Below are positions 18,051 through 26,601 of a stretch of DNA of 64,000 bases, piece by piece. How positions within the stretch are numbered: position 1 is the stretch's first letter; every line of letters starts with the position of its first letter. The notes under the pieces were generated by a model, which made no database searches, was not told the DNA's origin, and was given only the letters and a program-made list of their open reading frames with translations. This DNA comes from Myxococcota bacterium. Its GTDB lineage: Bacteria > Myxococcota > JAJVIH01. A program made the position numbers and the translations under genes. The DNA lies in the NCBI GenBank assembly GCA_022072125.1, contig JAJVIH010000050.1, positions 1 to 64,000 on the forward strand, given 5' to 3'.

Positions 18051-20537
18051 TTACTTCTTCAGGCAGCGTCCGTAGCACACGGGCGGCCCCAGGCAGCCCT
18101 GGGCCGGATCACAGCCCGGGGCGGACAGGCACTCCGTGGAGGAGGTGCAGTACTCGCCGGTTCCGCACTGGTTGTCGCCGGTGCAGGCCTTGTAGCACAG
18201 CGGCGGCAGCACGCACCCACTCTCGCTCACGCCGCCCGGACGCTTGTAGCCGTCCTTGCAGAAGTCGGGCGGGATGGGGGCGAGGGTGGGGCAATTCACC
18301 GTGGTGCAGCCGCAGGAACCCGGGCAGCCGTCCGGACCCACATCCGCGGTGCAGACATCCAGGCGTTGTCCAGGCTTGCAGAACTTCACGGCGCAGTGGT
18401 TGTTGCCCTTGCAGGCGCCCTCGTAGGCGATTTCCACCTTGGCGCAGCGGGCCATGCAGGGGTTGCTGTAGGTCTTGCCGTCCTTGCCGCAGACCGGATT
18501 GAGTTCCTTGGTGCAGGAGCAGGTTTCCGGACGGGTGCAGGCGCCATTGGTGCAGACCAGGCCGTTGGTGCAATCCGTGTTCGACCGGCAGGGCGTTGGG
18601 GTGGTGCAGCCTTCGTCCACGCGGCCGTCGCAGTTGTCATCCTTGCCGTTGCCGCAGATTTCCGCGTTGCCGCAGACCGGCTTGCACTCGCCGCGGTAGG
18701 CGATTTCCACGCCGTGGCATTTGGCTTCCGCCTCGCCGCAGCCGTAGGTCCTGCCGTTCTTGCCGCAGACCGGATCGTAGCGCAGGCACTGGATGTTGCA
18801 TTCGGGCTTGCACTCGCCTTCGTGCTTGACCTCGACCTTGGCGCAACCGGCTTCGCATTTGTTGCCGTAGGTCTTGCCATCGGCGCCGCACACCGGAGCA
18901 TAGATGGCCGGGCAGGCGCAGGAGGTTTCCGGCACGCACTGGCCATCGCGGCAGACCTGACCGGCGGCGCATTTCACGGTGGCGCAGCGATCTGGGCAGT
19001 TTTCGTCCACGCGGCCGTCGCAGTTGTCATCCTTGCCGTTGCCGCAGATGTCGGTGCGGGAGGTGGGGACGCAGGTGGTTTTGCACTCGCCTTCGTGCTT
19101 GACCTCGACCTTCTCGCACTCGGCCATGCACTTGTTCGGATAGGTGCGTCCGTTGACACCGCACACCGGGGCGAGAATCTTCGGGCAGGCGCAACCGGCG
19201 TTGCATTCGCCTTCGCGCGCCACCGGAACCTTCACGCATTCGGCATGGCATTTGTTGGGATAGGTTTTGCCATCGGCGCCGCACACGGGAGCGTAAATCT
19301 CGGGGCAGGCGCAGGTGGGCTGTTCGACGCATTTGCCTTCGCGGCAGATAAAGCCTGGCGCGCACAGAATGGCGGCGCAAGCGTTGTCCGGGGCGCACCG
19401 TCCATTGACGCACAGCGTTCCCGGCGGGCAATCGGCCGCCGCCGAGCAGGCGGGGGGATTCACGGGCTCGCAGCGGCAGATTTCGCAACCGTCCGCGGTT
19501 TTCGAGCAGACGCGCTTTTCACCCTGGGTTTCATCGCAGGGGCGTTCCGGCGGAAGCGGGCAGGGGCCGCTGGGGCGGCAACGTCCGTTTTCACAGACTC
19601 CGCCTTCCGGACAATCGCCGTTGGATGCGCAGGTTTCGTTGGGAATGCACTGGCTGTTCCTGCAAGTATAGCCCGCCTTGCAGCGCATGACCGGGCATTT
19701 GTCCTCGTTCTGGTTGGGCGGGACGCAGCGGCCGCGGCAGGCGGTGTCGCAGGCGGTATTGGGGTCCTTGTTGTCCGGGCAGGCGGACAGGCACTCGCCG
19801 TTTTCGGTGGTGCAGGTCAGGCCCTTGGGGCATTCGGCGGTGGACATGCAGAGAATCGGCTTGTGATTCTTGCACTTCACGCAGGCGATGCGGACCCGAT
19901 ACTTGCCGCGCGCGTTGGTGACGGGGGTGTCGCCGCCGCAGCGGGTTCCATCTCCGCCCACGCAGCGCGCTCCGGCGTCGGCCGGGGGTTCGAGTTTGGA
20001 GACCGTCACTCCGGCGATGGTCTCCACCAGGAGCAGGTAGTCGCCGTCCGCCGCGATGGTCGCGGTCACGCCCGCGACGCCGTCTCCGTCGGTGTTGGCG
20101 TCCGCCGCCAGCATGGCCGCGCCGCCATTGGAAGCAATGGGGCCGTAAACGGCGATGCGCGGGGTGTCGGCGCCCTCAAGCATTTCCACCGAGATATTCA
20201 GTTCGTCGGTGGCCGCCGCGGTGAAGATATGGGCGGATTTGCCATTTTGGGGCGCCTGCTGCTCCTTCACGGACTCGCCGGAAGGCTGCCGCGCGGGATC
20301 CAGGGCGGTCTCGGCGGTTTCGTTCACCGCCACATCGCCTGGAATCCCCTGTTTGAAATCCGGCGGAACCCAGGTGGAACCCGATCCCCCGCCATTGTTG
20401 CCTGAACCATTGCCCCCCGGATTGCCGCCAGACGGAGTGTCCGGCAGTACGGGGGCGACACCGCAGGCGGTGACCAGCATGGCGACAGCCAGCAGCCACG
20501 CCTGCCTGCTACAGTAGTTGGTGAAGCCCAAAGTCAT
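18051..20537 (-). CDS. Kazal/MopE-motif cysteine-rich lipoprotein
   Basis: Surface lipoprotein of 828 aa. The signal peptide ends at MLVTAC (C25) and a Gly/Asn/Ser linker follows. A domain resembling a bacterial pre-peptidase C-terminal fold spans about 80-190. Then comes a long cysteine-rich array. It includes five Kazal-like modules (pattern C-x-C-P-x4[12 protein letters not shown]2-KC...GEC, near residues 407-445, 447-483, 539-573, 575-615 and 668-705) and two copies of [15 protein letters not shown] (near 492-512 and 622-642), the MopE-type putative metal-binding motif. Kazal domains usually inhibit serine proteases; here they could protect the surface or bind partners. ATG is backed by AGGAG 8 bp upstream. 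A sigma-54-type promoter lies 61 bp upstream. Confidence 0.85.
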   Translation of the reverse strand: MTLGFTNYCSRQAWLLAVAMLVTACGVAPVLPDTPSGGNPGGNGSGNNGGGSGSTWVPPDFKQGIPGDVAVNETAETALDPARQPSGESVKEQQAPQNGKSAHIFTAAATDELNISVEMLEGADTPRIAVYGPIASNGGAAMLAADANTDGDGVAGVTATIAADGDYLLLVETIAGVTVSKLEPPADAGARCVGGDGTRCGGDTPVTNARGKYRVRIACVKCKNHKPILCMSTAECPKGLTCTTENGECLSACPDNKDPNTACDTACRGRCVPPNQNEDKCPVMRCKAGYTCRNSQCIPNETCASNGDCPEGGVCENGRCRPSGPCPLPPERPCDETQGEKRVCSKTADGCEICRCEPVNPPACSAAADCPPGTLCVNGRCAPDNACAAILCAPGFICREGKCVEQPTCACPEIYAPVCGADGKTYPNKCHAECVKVPVAREGECNAGCACPKILAPVCGVNGRTYPNKCMAECEKVEVKHEGECKTTCVPTSRTDICGNGKDDNCDGRVDENCPDRCATVKCAAGQVCRDGQCVPETSCACPAIYAPVCGADGKTYGNKCEAGCAKVEVKHEGECKPECNIQCLRYDPVCGKNGRTYGCGEAEAKCHGVEIAYRGECKPVCGNAEICGNGKDDNCDGRVDEGCTTPTPCRSNTDCTNGLVCTNGACTRPETCSCTKELNPVCGKDGKTYSNPCMARCAKVEIAYEGACKGNNHCAVKFCKPGQRLDVCTADVGPDGCPGSCGCTTVNCPTLAPIPPDFCKDGYKRPGGVSESGCVLPPLCYKACTGDNQCGTGEYCTSSTECLSAPGCDPAQGCLGPPVCYGRCLKK
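18612..18659 (-). repeat. 48-bp intragenic direct repeat, copy A (MopE motif)
   Basis: Identical at every base to 19002-19049 within the same gene; both encode the [15 protein letters not shown] segment. Identity at synonymous positions points to recent duplication or gene conversion. Confidence 0.9.
19002..19049 (-). repeat. 48-bp intragenic direct repeat, copy B (MopE motif)
   Basis: Perfect partner of 18612-18659. A second identical pair of 32 bp lies at 18808-18839 and 19081-19112 (Kazal module ends), each pair about 270-390 bp apart. Confidence 0.9.
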
Positions 20538-20916
20538 AACCCTGCTCCTGAAGGTTGTGTGATCCCTTTGACAGTGTTTCTGTCGTTACAAGGTATCGCA
20601 ATCTGCATGCCAACTTCCAATCCAACGGGAAATTTGGGGGTAAAGTCATTGTTTATCAATCATTTGGGAAGGAAACACGGGCGGCTTTTCGCCCTCCAGG
20701 TGACAATTCCGCTTGTCGCATGACAAGCCGCCGGTTGAGACTCCACGGAAAGCCGAGGGAGCCGGCCACGCGGGCAGGAGCCCCTGATTATCGTCCATCC
20801 CCGCTCCGGATTCCCTGTTTTACATCGCTCATGCAACGGGAAGACGATGGCGCCGCGGAACATCCGGACAGGTGATACGGGGCGGGCGGCCGCGCGGGCC
20901 GGGCGGGAGAGGGGAG
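20538..20916. other. intergenic region upstream of the Kazal/MopE lipoprotein gene
   Basis: 379 bp without a supported gene. It contains the sigma-54-like promoter at 20598-20613 (minus) and a relatively AT-rich stretch around 20560-20700 suited to activator binding. The remainder, towards the OmpA terminator, shows no clear feature. Confidence 0.6.
20598..20613 (-). promoter_or_regulatory. sigma-54 (RpoN) -24/-12 promoter
   Basis: Read on the minus strand: TTGGCATGCAGATTGC. The consensus is YTGGCACG-N4-TTGCW. The GG and GC dinucleotides are both present at the invariant spacing; one position (C to T) and the final W differ. The predicted transcript start is about 50 nt before the ATG at 20537. 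No activator gene is adjacent. Confidence 0.6.
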
Positions 20917-20951
20917 AAAAAAACCAGCCCGGAGATTTCTCCGGGCTGGTT
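20917..20951 (-). terminator. strong intrinsic terminator of the OmpA-family gene
   Basis: A 13-bp perfect stem (AACCAGCCCGGAG/CTCCGGGCTGGTT) with an ATTT loop; on the minus strand it runs into seven Ts. It lies 27 bp after the stop at 20978. Confidence 0.92.
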
Positions 20952-20977
20952 GGCGGACAGGGTGGCGGTTGGCCTGA

Positions 20978-22978
20978 TTACTGGCCGGCGGTGCTCACGA
21001 ACAACTCGATGCGGTTGTTGCGGGCGCGTCCGCCGGTGGTGCGGTTGGAAGCCACGGGCTGGGAATCGCCCATGCCGCGCGCATCCAGTTTTTCCGCCGG
21101 GACGCCCAGGCGAACCAGTTCGGCCTTGACCGCGTCGGCGCGCTTCTTGGAACGCTCCAGCATGACATCCGGGGCGGCGCTGTTGTCGGTATGGGATTCG
21201 ATGATCACCCGTTCGATGGTGGGGTTGTCCTTGATCAGGCGGGCCACCGATTCCAGGGCCTTGGCCTTGCTCGCGTCCAGCGCGTCGGCGTCGTTGAATT
21301 CCAGCGGTTCGGCCAGTTCGATCTTGCCCCAGGTCAGGCGGGCGGGGCCATCCGTCATTTTGGCCGCGGGACCCGCCGCCTGCGTGACGCCGTTGACCAA
21401 GTCCACCACCGCGACACCGGCCTTTTCGACCGCCACGTTGTGTTCAACCGGCTTGCCGCCGTCGGGAGTGACCGTGACCTTGTAGTTGCCCGCCGGCACA
21501 TCCACCTGGAATTCGCCGGTTTTGGGATCGGTTTTCAGGTCCTGGCTGGAGGGGCCTTCGATCTTGACGGAGGCGGGCGATCCCGCGCCATCCAGCCCCA
21601 CCACGCGGCCGGTGATGCGGCCGGTTTCGCGGCCCGCCTTGGCGCGCAGCGACAGCTTGATGCTGGCGGGTTTGCTCTCGGAAATGGTGATTTTGTCCTC
21701 GACCGGCTGGTAGCCATCGCGGGAGGCGGTGACCTTGTATTCGCCGGGGGGCAGGAAACTGCTCTGGAATTTTCCGGTGGTGGGATCGGAGGCGATGGTG
21801 GCCACGCCCTCGCCGATGGCGATCACCACGCCGCCCAGCGGCTCGCCGGACTCGCTGTCGATCGCCGAACCCATCATCATGCCGGAAGGCGGCAACTCTC
21901 CCGCTCCGCCGCCGGAACCGGTCAGGTCCGCGGCGTAGGTGAAGCCGAAAACGATGTTGTAGGGCGGAGGCGCCGGAACATTGTCCACGATCAGACGGCG
22001 CAGGCCGATTTCAGCAGCCACGTCAAATGCGATTCCCTTGTTGGAGAACGGGGTGACGCGCACCCCCGGGGTGATGTTGGTGCGCGCGTTGGGTTCGTTC
22101 CACAAAACTTCCAGGTAGGGGCGGGCGTAGGCGAAGGGGAACTCGAAGGCCAGGCCGAAATTGAAATAACCCTGTTCCTGAATGCCCAGCGCGAACTGTT
22201 CGATGTCGTCGAAGTTGACATTGTCGTAGGCTCCGCCGCCAATGAAATATCCGCCAAGGTTCAGGTGGGCCAGCATGGGGAAGTTCACGCCCAGCCCGCG
22301 GATATCCATGGTGCCCACCGCGCGCGCCAGCACGCCGGTGCTGCCCAGCGACACCGAGTTGTCCCCCGGCTTGGCGTTGAAGTCGAGGCCGATATCGCCG
22401 CCGACCTTGAACGCCTTGTGAACCGGGTAGGAGCCCTTCACGCCGAAGAAGAAGTCGCTGAGGTTGAGCAGCAGCTTGGGGTTGCCTTGTGAGTTGTTGT
22501 TCGCCGAGGTGGCGATGTTGGTGTAGACCTGAAGGTATTCAACGGTGGTCAGCGAGAGCGACACGTTGCTGCCGAAATACGTGTTGCTGTCGTTGGCCTT
22601 GAGGAAATCGGAGAAGCCGAACGCCTCGCCGCGGATGGCGAAACGCAGGGTCCAGGGCCTGCCGTTGTCCGCGGAGATGACGCGCACCACGCCGGTGCTG
22701 CCGTTCAACGAACTGTGGCCGATGTCCTTGCCTGGCGCCGCCGTGGAAGCGGCCGGCGCGGCGGACTCCGCTTCGGCGTCCGCGGCCCTGGCGCTGGCTT
22801 TGGGTTTGCGGCGTCCGCGCCGGGCGCCGGAATCCTCCACGTCGTCTCCCAGCGTTCCCGCCGGGGATTTCTCTTCTTTCCTGGTCCCGGAGTCCTTGGC
22901 GTCTCCATCCTGCGCCCAGGCGGATGCGAGCGGGAGACAGATCAGTGCAAGTACCAGAGCGGATCGGATCAAGCGCAT
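20978..22978 (-). CDS. OmpA-family protein with carboxypeptidase-regulatory-like repeats
   Basis: Outer-membrane protein of 666 aa. A signal peptide (about 1-23, cleaved after SAWAQ) is followed by an Ala/Arg-rich linker and a beta-barrel-like region (about 70-320) containing SLSLTTVEYLQVYTNIATS and FAYARPYLEVLW. Two or three carboxypeptidase-D regulatory-like beta-sandwich repeats follow (ATIASDPTTGKFQSSFLPPG and DPKTGEFQVDVPAG types). A C-terminal OmpA domain (about 550-666) has ESHTDNSA and GRARNNRIELFV, whose Asp and Arg normally grip peptidoglycan. It probably ties the outer membrane to the wall. GAGGG precedes the ATG. Single gene with its own terminator. Confidence 0.88.
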   Translation of the reverse strand: MRLIRSALVLALICLPLASAWAQDGDAKDSGTRKEEKSPAGTLGDDVEDSGARRGRRKPKASARAADAEAESAAPAASTAAPGKDIGHSSLNGSTGVVRVISADNGRPWTLRFAIRGEAFGFSDFLKANDSNTYFGSNVSLSLTTVEYLQVYTNIATSANNNSQGNPKLLLNLSDFFFGVKGSYPVHKAFKVGGDIGLDFNAKPGDNSVSLGSTGVLARAVGTMDIRGLGVNFPMLAHLNLGGYFIGGGAYDNVNFDDIEQFALGIQEQGYFNFGLAFEFPFAYARPYLEVLWNEPNARTNITPGVRVTPFSNKGIAFDVAAEIGLRRLIVDNVPAPPPYNIVFGFTYAADLTGSGGGAGELPPSGMMMGSAIDSESGEPLGGVVIAIGEGVATIASDPTTGKFQSSFLPPGEYKVTASRDGYQPVEDKITISESKPASIKLSLRAKAGRETGRITGRVVGLDGAGSPASVKIEGPSSQDLKTDPKTGEFQVDVPAGNYKVTVTPDGGKPVEHNVAVEKAGVAVVDLVNGVTQAAGPAAKMTDGPARLTWGKIELAEPLEFNDADALDASKAKALESVARLIKDNPTIERVIIESHTDNSAAPDVMLERSKKRADAVKAELVRLGVPAEKLDARGMGDSQPVASNRTTGGRARNNRIELFVSTAGQ

Positions 22979-23384
22979 GTGATTGGCCCTCTATCGTTTG
23001 ATGCGCGAACGGTGGGGGAAATTAGGCGGAAATCTGTATCGAGATCAAGCAAAATCCGGCTCAGGTTCGACAGGAATATTCCGCGGGAGGCTGGCGGCCC
23101 CACAGTTGTCTTCCCCGCCGCCATGGGTTAATCCCCGCCCGGCGGCGCCGGGGAGCGGCGGTTCATCACGGTATTTCCAGCGGCGGATGGTTTGACGGAG
23201 CCCATATCCGGCCATTTCCACGCGGGCTGGAAGCCGTGTTCACCTGTCCGGCGGGATGGCCGGAAAAACGGAATGGGCGGGGTGTCGGACAGAAACAGGA
23301 GAAGCGGGATGGGCCATCCAGCCGGATAAGCCTTCCAACAACCATGACACCCATGCGAACGGATCCAGACCACCCACCGGCCCC
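22979..23384. other. divergent intergenic region between OmpA-family and MFS genes
   Basis: 406 bp with no supported gene. On the minus strand a weak sigma-70-like pair (TTGATC, 18 bp, TAATTT) lies about 40-70 bp before the OmpA-family ATG. Near 23224-23238 GGGCTGGAAGCCGTG is the inverse of the GGCTTCCAG core repeated at 111-134 and 261-284. The rest shows nothing recognisable. Confidence 0.5.
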
Positions 23385-24578
23385 ATGAGCCAGCGCAAGA
23401 CCCTGATTCTGCTCTTCGTGACGATCTTCGTGGACCTGATCGGTTTCGGCATGATCACGCCCATCATGCCATCGCTGGTCAAGACCTATCAGGCTTCGGC
23501 GTGGGAGCTGGGGTGGGTGATGACCGGCTTCGCCATCGGGCAGACCCTCATGGCGCCGGTGTGGGGGTCGCTTTCCGACCGCCTGGGACGCAAGCCGGTG
23601 ATCATCGCCACGCTGTTTCTGGGCGCCGTATTCCAGGTGCTGACTCCCCTGCACCACAACCTCGGGTGGCTGCTGGCCATGCGTTTTCTCGCCGGGGCGA
23701 GCATGGCCAATGTCTCGGTGGCGGCGGCTTTTATCAGCGACATCACGCCGCCGGAAAAACGGTCGGCTTCCATGGCGCTGATCGGGGTCGCTTTTGGCAT
23801 GGGATTCATCTTCGGCGCGCCGCTGGGCTCGCTGTTTTCCGCCTGGGGGGATATTTTCTCGCCATTTTATTGGGCGGCGGCGATCACCGCGCTCAACGCC
23901 GCCGCCGCCATTTTTGTCCTGCCGGAACCCCAGATCGCCGAGGCCGAACGCGAACGCCGCCGCAACGCCGAACGGCAATCCACCTGGTCCATGCTGCGGC
24001 ACAAGCCCACCGCCCGCATGGCGCGCATCTATTTTTTCTTCAGCATGGCGATTGTCACGCTGGAAGTGGTTTTTGTTTTCCATATGCGGGAGCATTTCAA
24101 CTACGACCAAACAAAGGTGGGATATGTCCTGGCGGGCATGGGCGTGATCATGGCGGCGGTGCAGGGAGGGCTGGTGCGCGTGATCTCCCACCGGGTGGGG
24201 GATGGCCCCATGACGGTGACGGGGCTGGTGCTGGTCATGATTGGCCTGTTTCTGCTTCCCTTCGCGCCGTCGGTTGCGTTGCTATGGGTCCCCATTTCCT
24301 TTGGCGCGGTCGGCCGTGCGCTTTGCCAGCCGGGCATGATGGCCATCAATTCACGCGGGGTCACGCCGGACAGACAGGGCGCCGCGATGGGCGTGTTTCA
24401 GTCCGCGGGTAGCATGGCGCGGGTCATCGCCCCCAGCGCCGGCGGGTGGCTCTATGATCATTTGGGATATCATTCGCCCTTCCTGTTCGGGTCGGGCCTT
24501 GTCGCCATGGCGTTGCTGGACTGGTTCATCACCCGTCCGCCGGAACCCGCGCCATCGCCTTCCACGGAGCAGTCCTGA
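23385..24578 (+). CDS. MFS transporter (TetA/DHA1-like)
   Basis: Major facilitator of 397 aa with about 12 membrane segments. The N-terminal helix MSQRKTLILLFVTIFVDLIGFGMITPIMP and motif A in the TM2-3 loop, GSLSDRLGRKPVI, place it with drug:H+ antiporters related to tetracycline exporters. RFLAGASMANVSVAAAFISD is the TM4-5 region. The central loop at about 185-205 is rich in Glu/Arg. ATG 23385 matches the start of the conserved helix; the frame runs further upstream but without homology and the ribosome site is poor. Its stop overlaps the MOSC gene start by one base. Confidence 0.88.
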   Translation: MSQRKTLILLFVTIFVDLIGFGMITPIMPSLVKTYQASAWELGWVMTGFAIGQTLMAPVWGSLSDRLGRKPVIIATLFLGAVFQVLTPLHHNLGWLLAMRFLAGASMANVSVAAAFISDITPPEKRSASMALIGVAFGMGFIFGAPLGSLFSAWGDIFSPFYWAAAITALNAAAAIFVLPEPQIAEAERERRRNAERQSTWSMLRHKPTARMARIYFFFSMAIVTLEVVFVFHMREHFNYDQTKVGYVLAGMGVIMAAVQGGLVRVISHRVGDGPMTVTGLVLVMIGLFLLPFAPSVALLWVPISFGAVGRALCQPGMMAINSRGVTPDRQGAAMGVFQSAGSMARVIAPSAGGWLYDHLGYHSPFLFGSGLVAMALLDWFITRPPEPAPSPSTEQS

Positions 24579-25381
24579 TGCGCGGCGCCGGCGAAGACAT
24601 GGCGATCCTGCCGCGGGTGGCCCGCATCCGCATCCATCCCGTCAAATCGCTGGACGGTCTGGAAACCGCTTCCGCCTCCGTCAGCCAGGGCGGATCGCTG
24701 GAGTGGGACCGCCGCTTTGCAATGGAAGACCGCCTTGGCCGCTGGGTGAACGCCAAACGCTACCCCTCGCTTCAGCGGGTGCGCGCGGTCTTTGATCTGA
24801 ACCGGCGGGAGATCCGTCCCGGATTCCCAGGACAGGCGGAACAGTCCGTCCCGCTGGAGCCCGGCGAAGGGCCGCTGGCGAGGCTGTTCAGCGATTATCT
24901 GGGGTTTCCCGTGATCGTGCGGGAAGACTCCCGCCTGGGCTTTCCCGACGACACCCGGGCGTACGGACCCACCATTATCTCCACCGCCACGCTGGAGACC
25001 GCCGCCGGGTGGTTCCCGGGCGTGACGCTGGAGGAGGCCCGGTTGCGCTTTCGCGCCAATATCGAAATTGAAGGCGTTCCTCCTTTCTGGGAAGACCGGC
25101 TGTTCACGGCGGATGGGACTCCGCGAATTTTCTGGATTGGCGGCGTGGAGTTTCATGGCGTCAACCCCTGCGCGCGCTGCGCCGTGCCGGGCCGCAACCC
25201 GTGGACGGCGGACGAAACACGGGGCTTTCAAAAAATCTTCAGCCAGAACCGGGAGGCCGCTTTGCAGCGCTGGTCCGCCCGCGTCCGGTTCGATCATTTT
25301 TACCGGCTGGCCGTGAATACGCGCATCCCCCCTGAAATGGCGGGAAAATGGATATCGGTTGGCGATCCGCTGACCTTGTAA
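24578..25381 (+). CDS. MOSC domain protein with MOSC N-terminal beta-barrel
   Basis: Protein of 267 aa of the YcbX/mARC-like group. The N-terminal MOSC_N domain starts at ILPRVARIRIHPVKSLDGLE. The MOSC domain carries GVTLEEARLRFRANIEIEG and the conserved cysteine region NPCARCAVPGRNPWTADETRGF. Family members bind a molybdenum cofactor and reduce N-hydroxylated compounds, or transfer sulfur; the typical Cys ligand is present. It starts at the last base of the MFS stop codon (TGATG). The window also holds a molybdenum hydroxylase (38751-42592), another consumer of this cofactor. Confidence 0.85.
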   Translation: MRGAGEDMAILPRVARIRIHPVKSLDGLETASASVSQGGSLEWDRRFAMEDRLGRWVNAKRYPSLQRVRAVFDLNRREIRPGFPGQAEQSVPLEPGEGPLARLFSDYLGFPVIVREDSRLGFPDDTRAYGPTIISTATLETAAGWFPGVTLEEARLRFRANIEIEGVPPFWEDRLFTADGTPRIFWIGGVEFHGVNPCARCAVPGRNPWTADETRGFQKIFSQNREAALQRWSARVRFDHFYRLAVNTRIPPEMAGKWISVGDPLTL

Positions 25382-25483
25382 ACATGGTCTTTCATCCGGC
25401 GTTCGTGTGGCGCGCCGGATTTGGGGCGGGCGCATGCGGCGGGCGCGGTATCCCCCGGAATACACTTTGTTTGCATTTGACCG

Positions 25484-25512
25484 TTGACGCGGGAATCCCG
25501 GGGTGCTAATGT
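25484..25512 (+). promoter_or_regulatory. possible sigma-70 promoter for the secreted Asn/Gly-rich protein
   Basis: TTGACG (25484-25489), 17-bp spacer, TAATGT (25507-25512). The -35 is close to consensus and the -10 is poor. The start codon is about 45 bp downstream. Confidence 0.4.
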
Positions 25513-25560
25513 CCCATCTTGGGTACGTGGGAGATTGTCTCCCGGGGAAAGGTAATTACC

Positions 25561-26466
25561 ATGAAAACACCTCGTTTTGCTCTTGTTGTCGCCATCCTGC
25601 TCTCGTTGTCCTACGTGGTTCCCGCCGGAGCGAATTCGCTTGCTCCGAACGGCAATGGCAATGGAAACGGGAATGGACACACCGTCAAGGATGCCGCCAC
25701 CATCAAGAGGGAAGCCGCCGCCGCCATCACTGAAATCGAGAACAATATCGCGGCCTTGAAGGCTGAGCAGACCACAGCTCAGAATAACAATAACACAATG
25801 GCCTTCAACTATATTTCAGGTCTGATCACGCGGGCGGAGTCGCTGTTGGACACCGCGAAGACCACCAAAAAGACGGTGGATACCCTTGCCGACGGCGGCG
25901 ACCTCGCAGGGGCGGAAGCTGAACTGGAAAAGCTCACCACGGCGGTTTCTCAGACCAACAGCTTCAAGACCGAGGCCATGTCCCAAAACACCCCTGGCGG
26001 CGGGAACAACAACAATCAGCAGGGCGACGGCGATGGTGATGACGGGCTGACAGCTGTCGGCTCTGGTGTTCAGGCCCCGGAATTTGGCAACGGAAATACG
26101 GATCCAACGGTCTCCACGCCAGCGGCTGGTCAAGGCGGCTCCGGGATCACCCAAAATACCGGCTCCACTGGGTTGGGCAACATGAACTCCGCGGGAAGCT
26201 CCGGAGGTTCGACGCTCAGCCAGGTCGCCACGGGCGATTCGGCGGCGAACGGGGGCGGAGGAGGATCCTTGGGCGGAGACACTGGCGGCGCCAACACCAA
26301 CCAGATCGTCAATAACAACAAGACGACCGTTGACGAAACCATCGAGGCCTGCAAGGCGGGCGATCCGTCATGCAAGGAGAAGGCAGGCGAGTTGGTCAAT
26401 CCCAACGCGGGTTCGGGGGATCAGGCCTGCTTCAGCAAGGATTCCGCCGGAAAATGCATCATCTAA
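25561..26466 (+). CDS. secreted Asn/Gly-rich protein of unknown function
   Basis: Protein of 301 aa with a signal peptide (MKTPRFALVVAILLSLSYVVPAGA). An Asn-Gly repeat (NGNGNGNGNG) comes next. A helical segment at about 40-140 (IKREAAAAITEIENNIAALKAEQ and LAGAEAELEKLTTAV) is likely coiled coil. The C-terminal half is low-complexity Gly/Asn/Ser/Thr, ending with four cysteines (CKAGDPSCKEK, CFSKDSAGKC). Fold and function are not recognised. AAAGG precedes the ATG. The beta-barrel gene follows after 135 bp and a hairpin, so the two may be transcribed together. It could be a periplasmic or surface adhesin-like partner. Confidence 0.8.
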   Translation: MKTPRFALVVAILLSLSYVVPAGANSLAPNGNGNGNGNGHTVKDAATIKREAAAAITEIENNIAALKAEQTTAQNNNNTMAFNYISGLITRAESLLDTAKTTKKTVDTLADGGDLAGAEAELEKLTTAVSQTNSFKTEAMSQNTPGGGNNNNQQGDGDGDDGLTAVGSGVQAPEFGNGNTDPTVSTPAAGQGGSGITQNTGSTGLGNMNSAGSSGGSTLSQVATGDSAANGGGGGSLGGDTGGANTNQIVNNNKTTVDETIEACKAGDPSCKEKAGELVNPNAGSGDQACFSKDSAGKCII

Positions 26467-26487
26467 GCGTTCCGCAAGTGGAATAAT

Positions 26488-26527
26488 TTCTGGGCCGGGC
26501 TCAAGATGGACTTGACCCGGCCCAGAA
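26488..26527 (+). terminator. strong hairpin between secreted protein and barrel genes
   Basis: Inverted repeat: a 12-bp stem (TTCTGGGCCGGG/CCCGGCCCAGAA), one bulged C, then 5 bp more (TCAAG/CTTGA) closing a 5-nt loop. No T-run follows, so it may act as a partial terminator, attenuator or mRNA-stability element reducing downstream expression. Confidence 0.55.
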
Positions 26528-26601
26528 AGTCTGATACTCACACCAGACTTCATAAACCTGAACCAGGGCTTGAACAGCCCGGTTCCGATCACCAGGGAAA
26601 C

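Noticed and set aside
18051..20537. CRISPR-like repetition
   Set aside because: Repeats lie inside one long reading frame with unequal spacing and encode protein modules.
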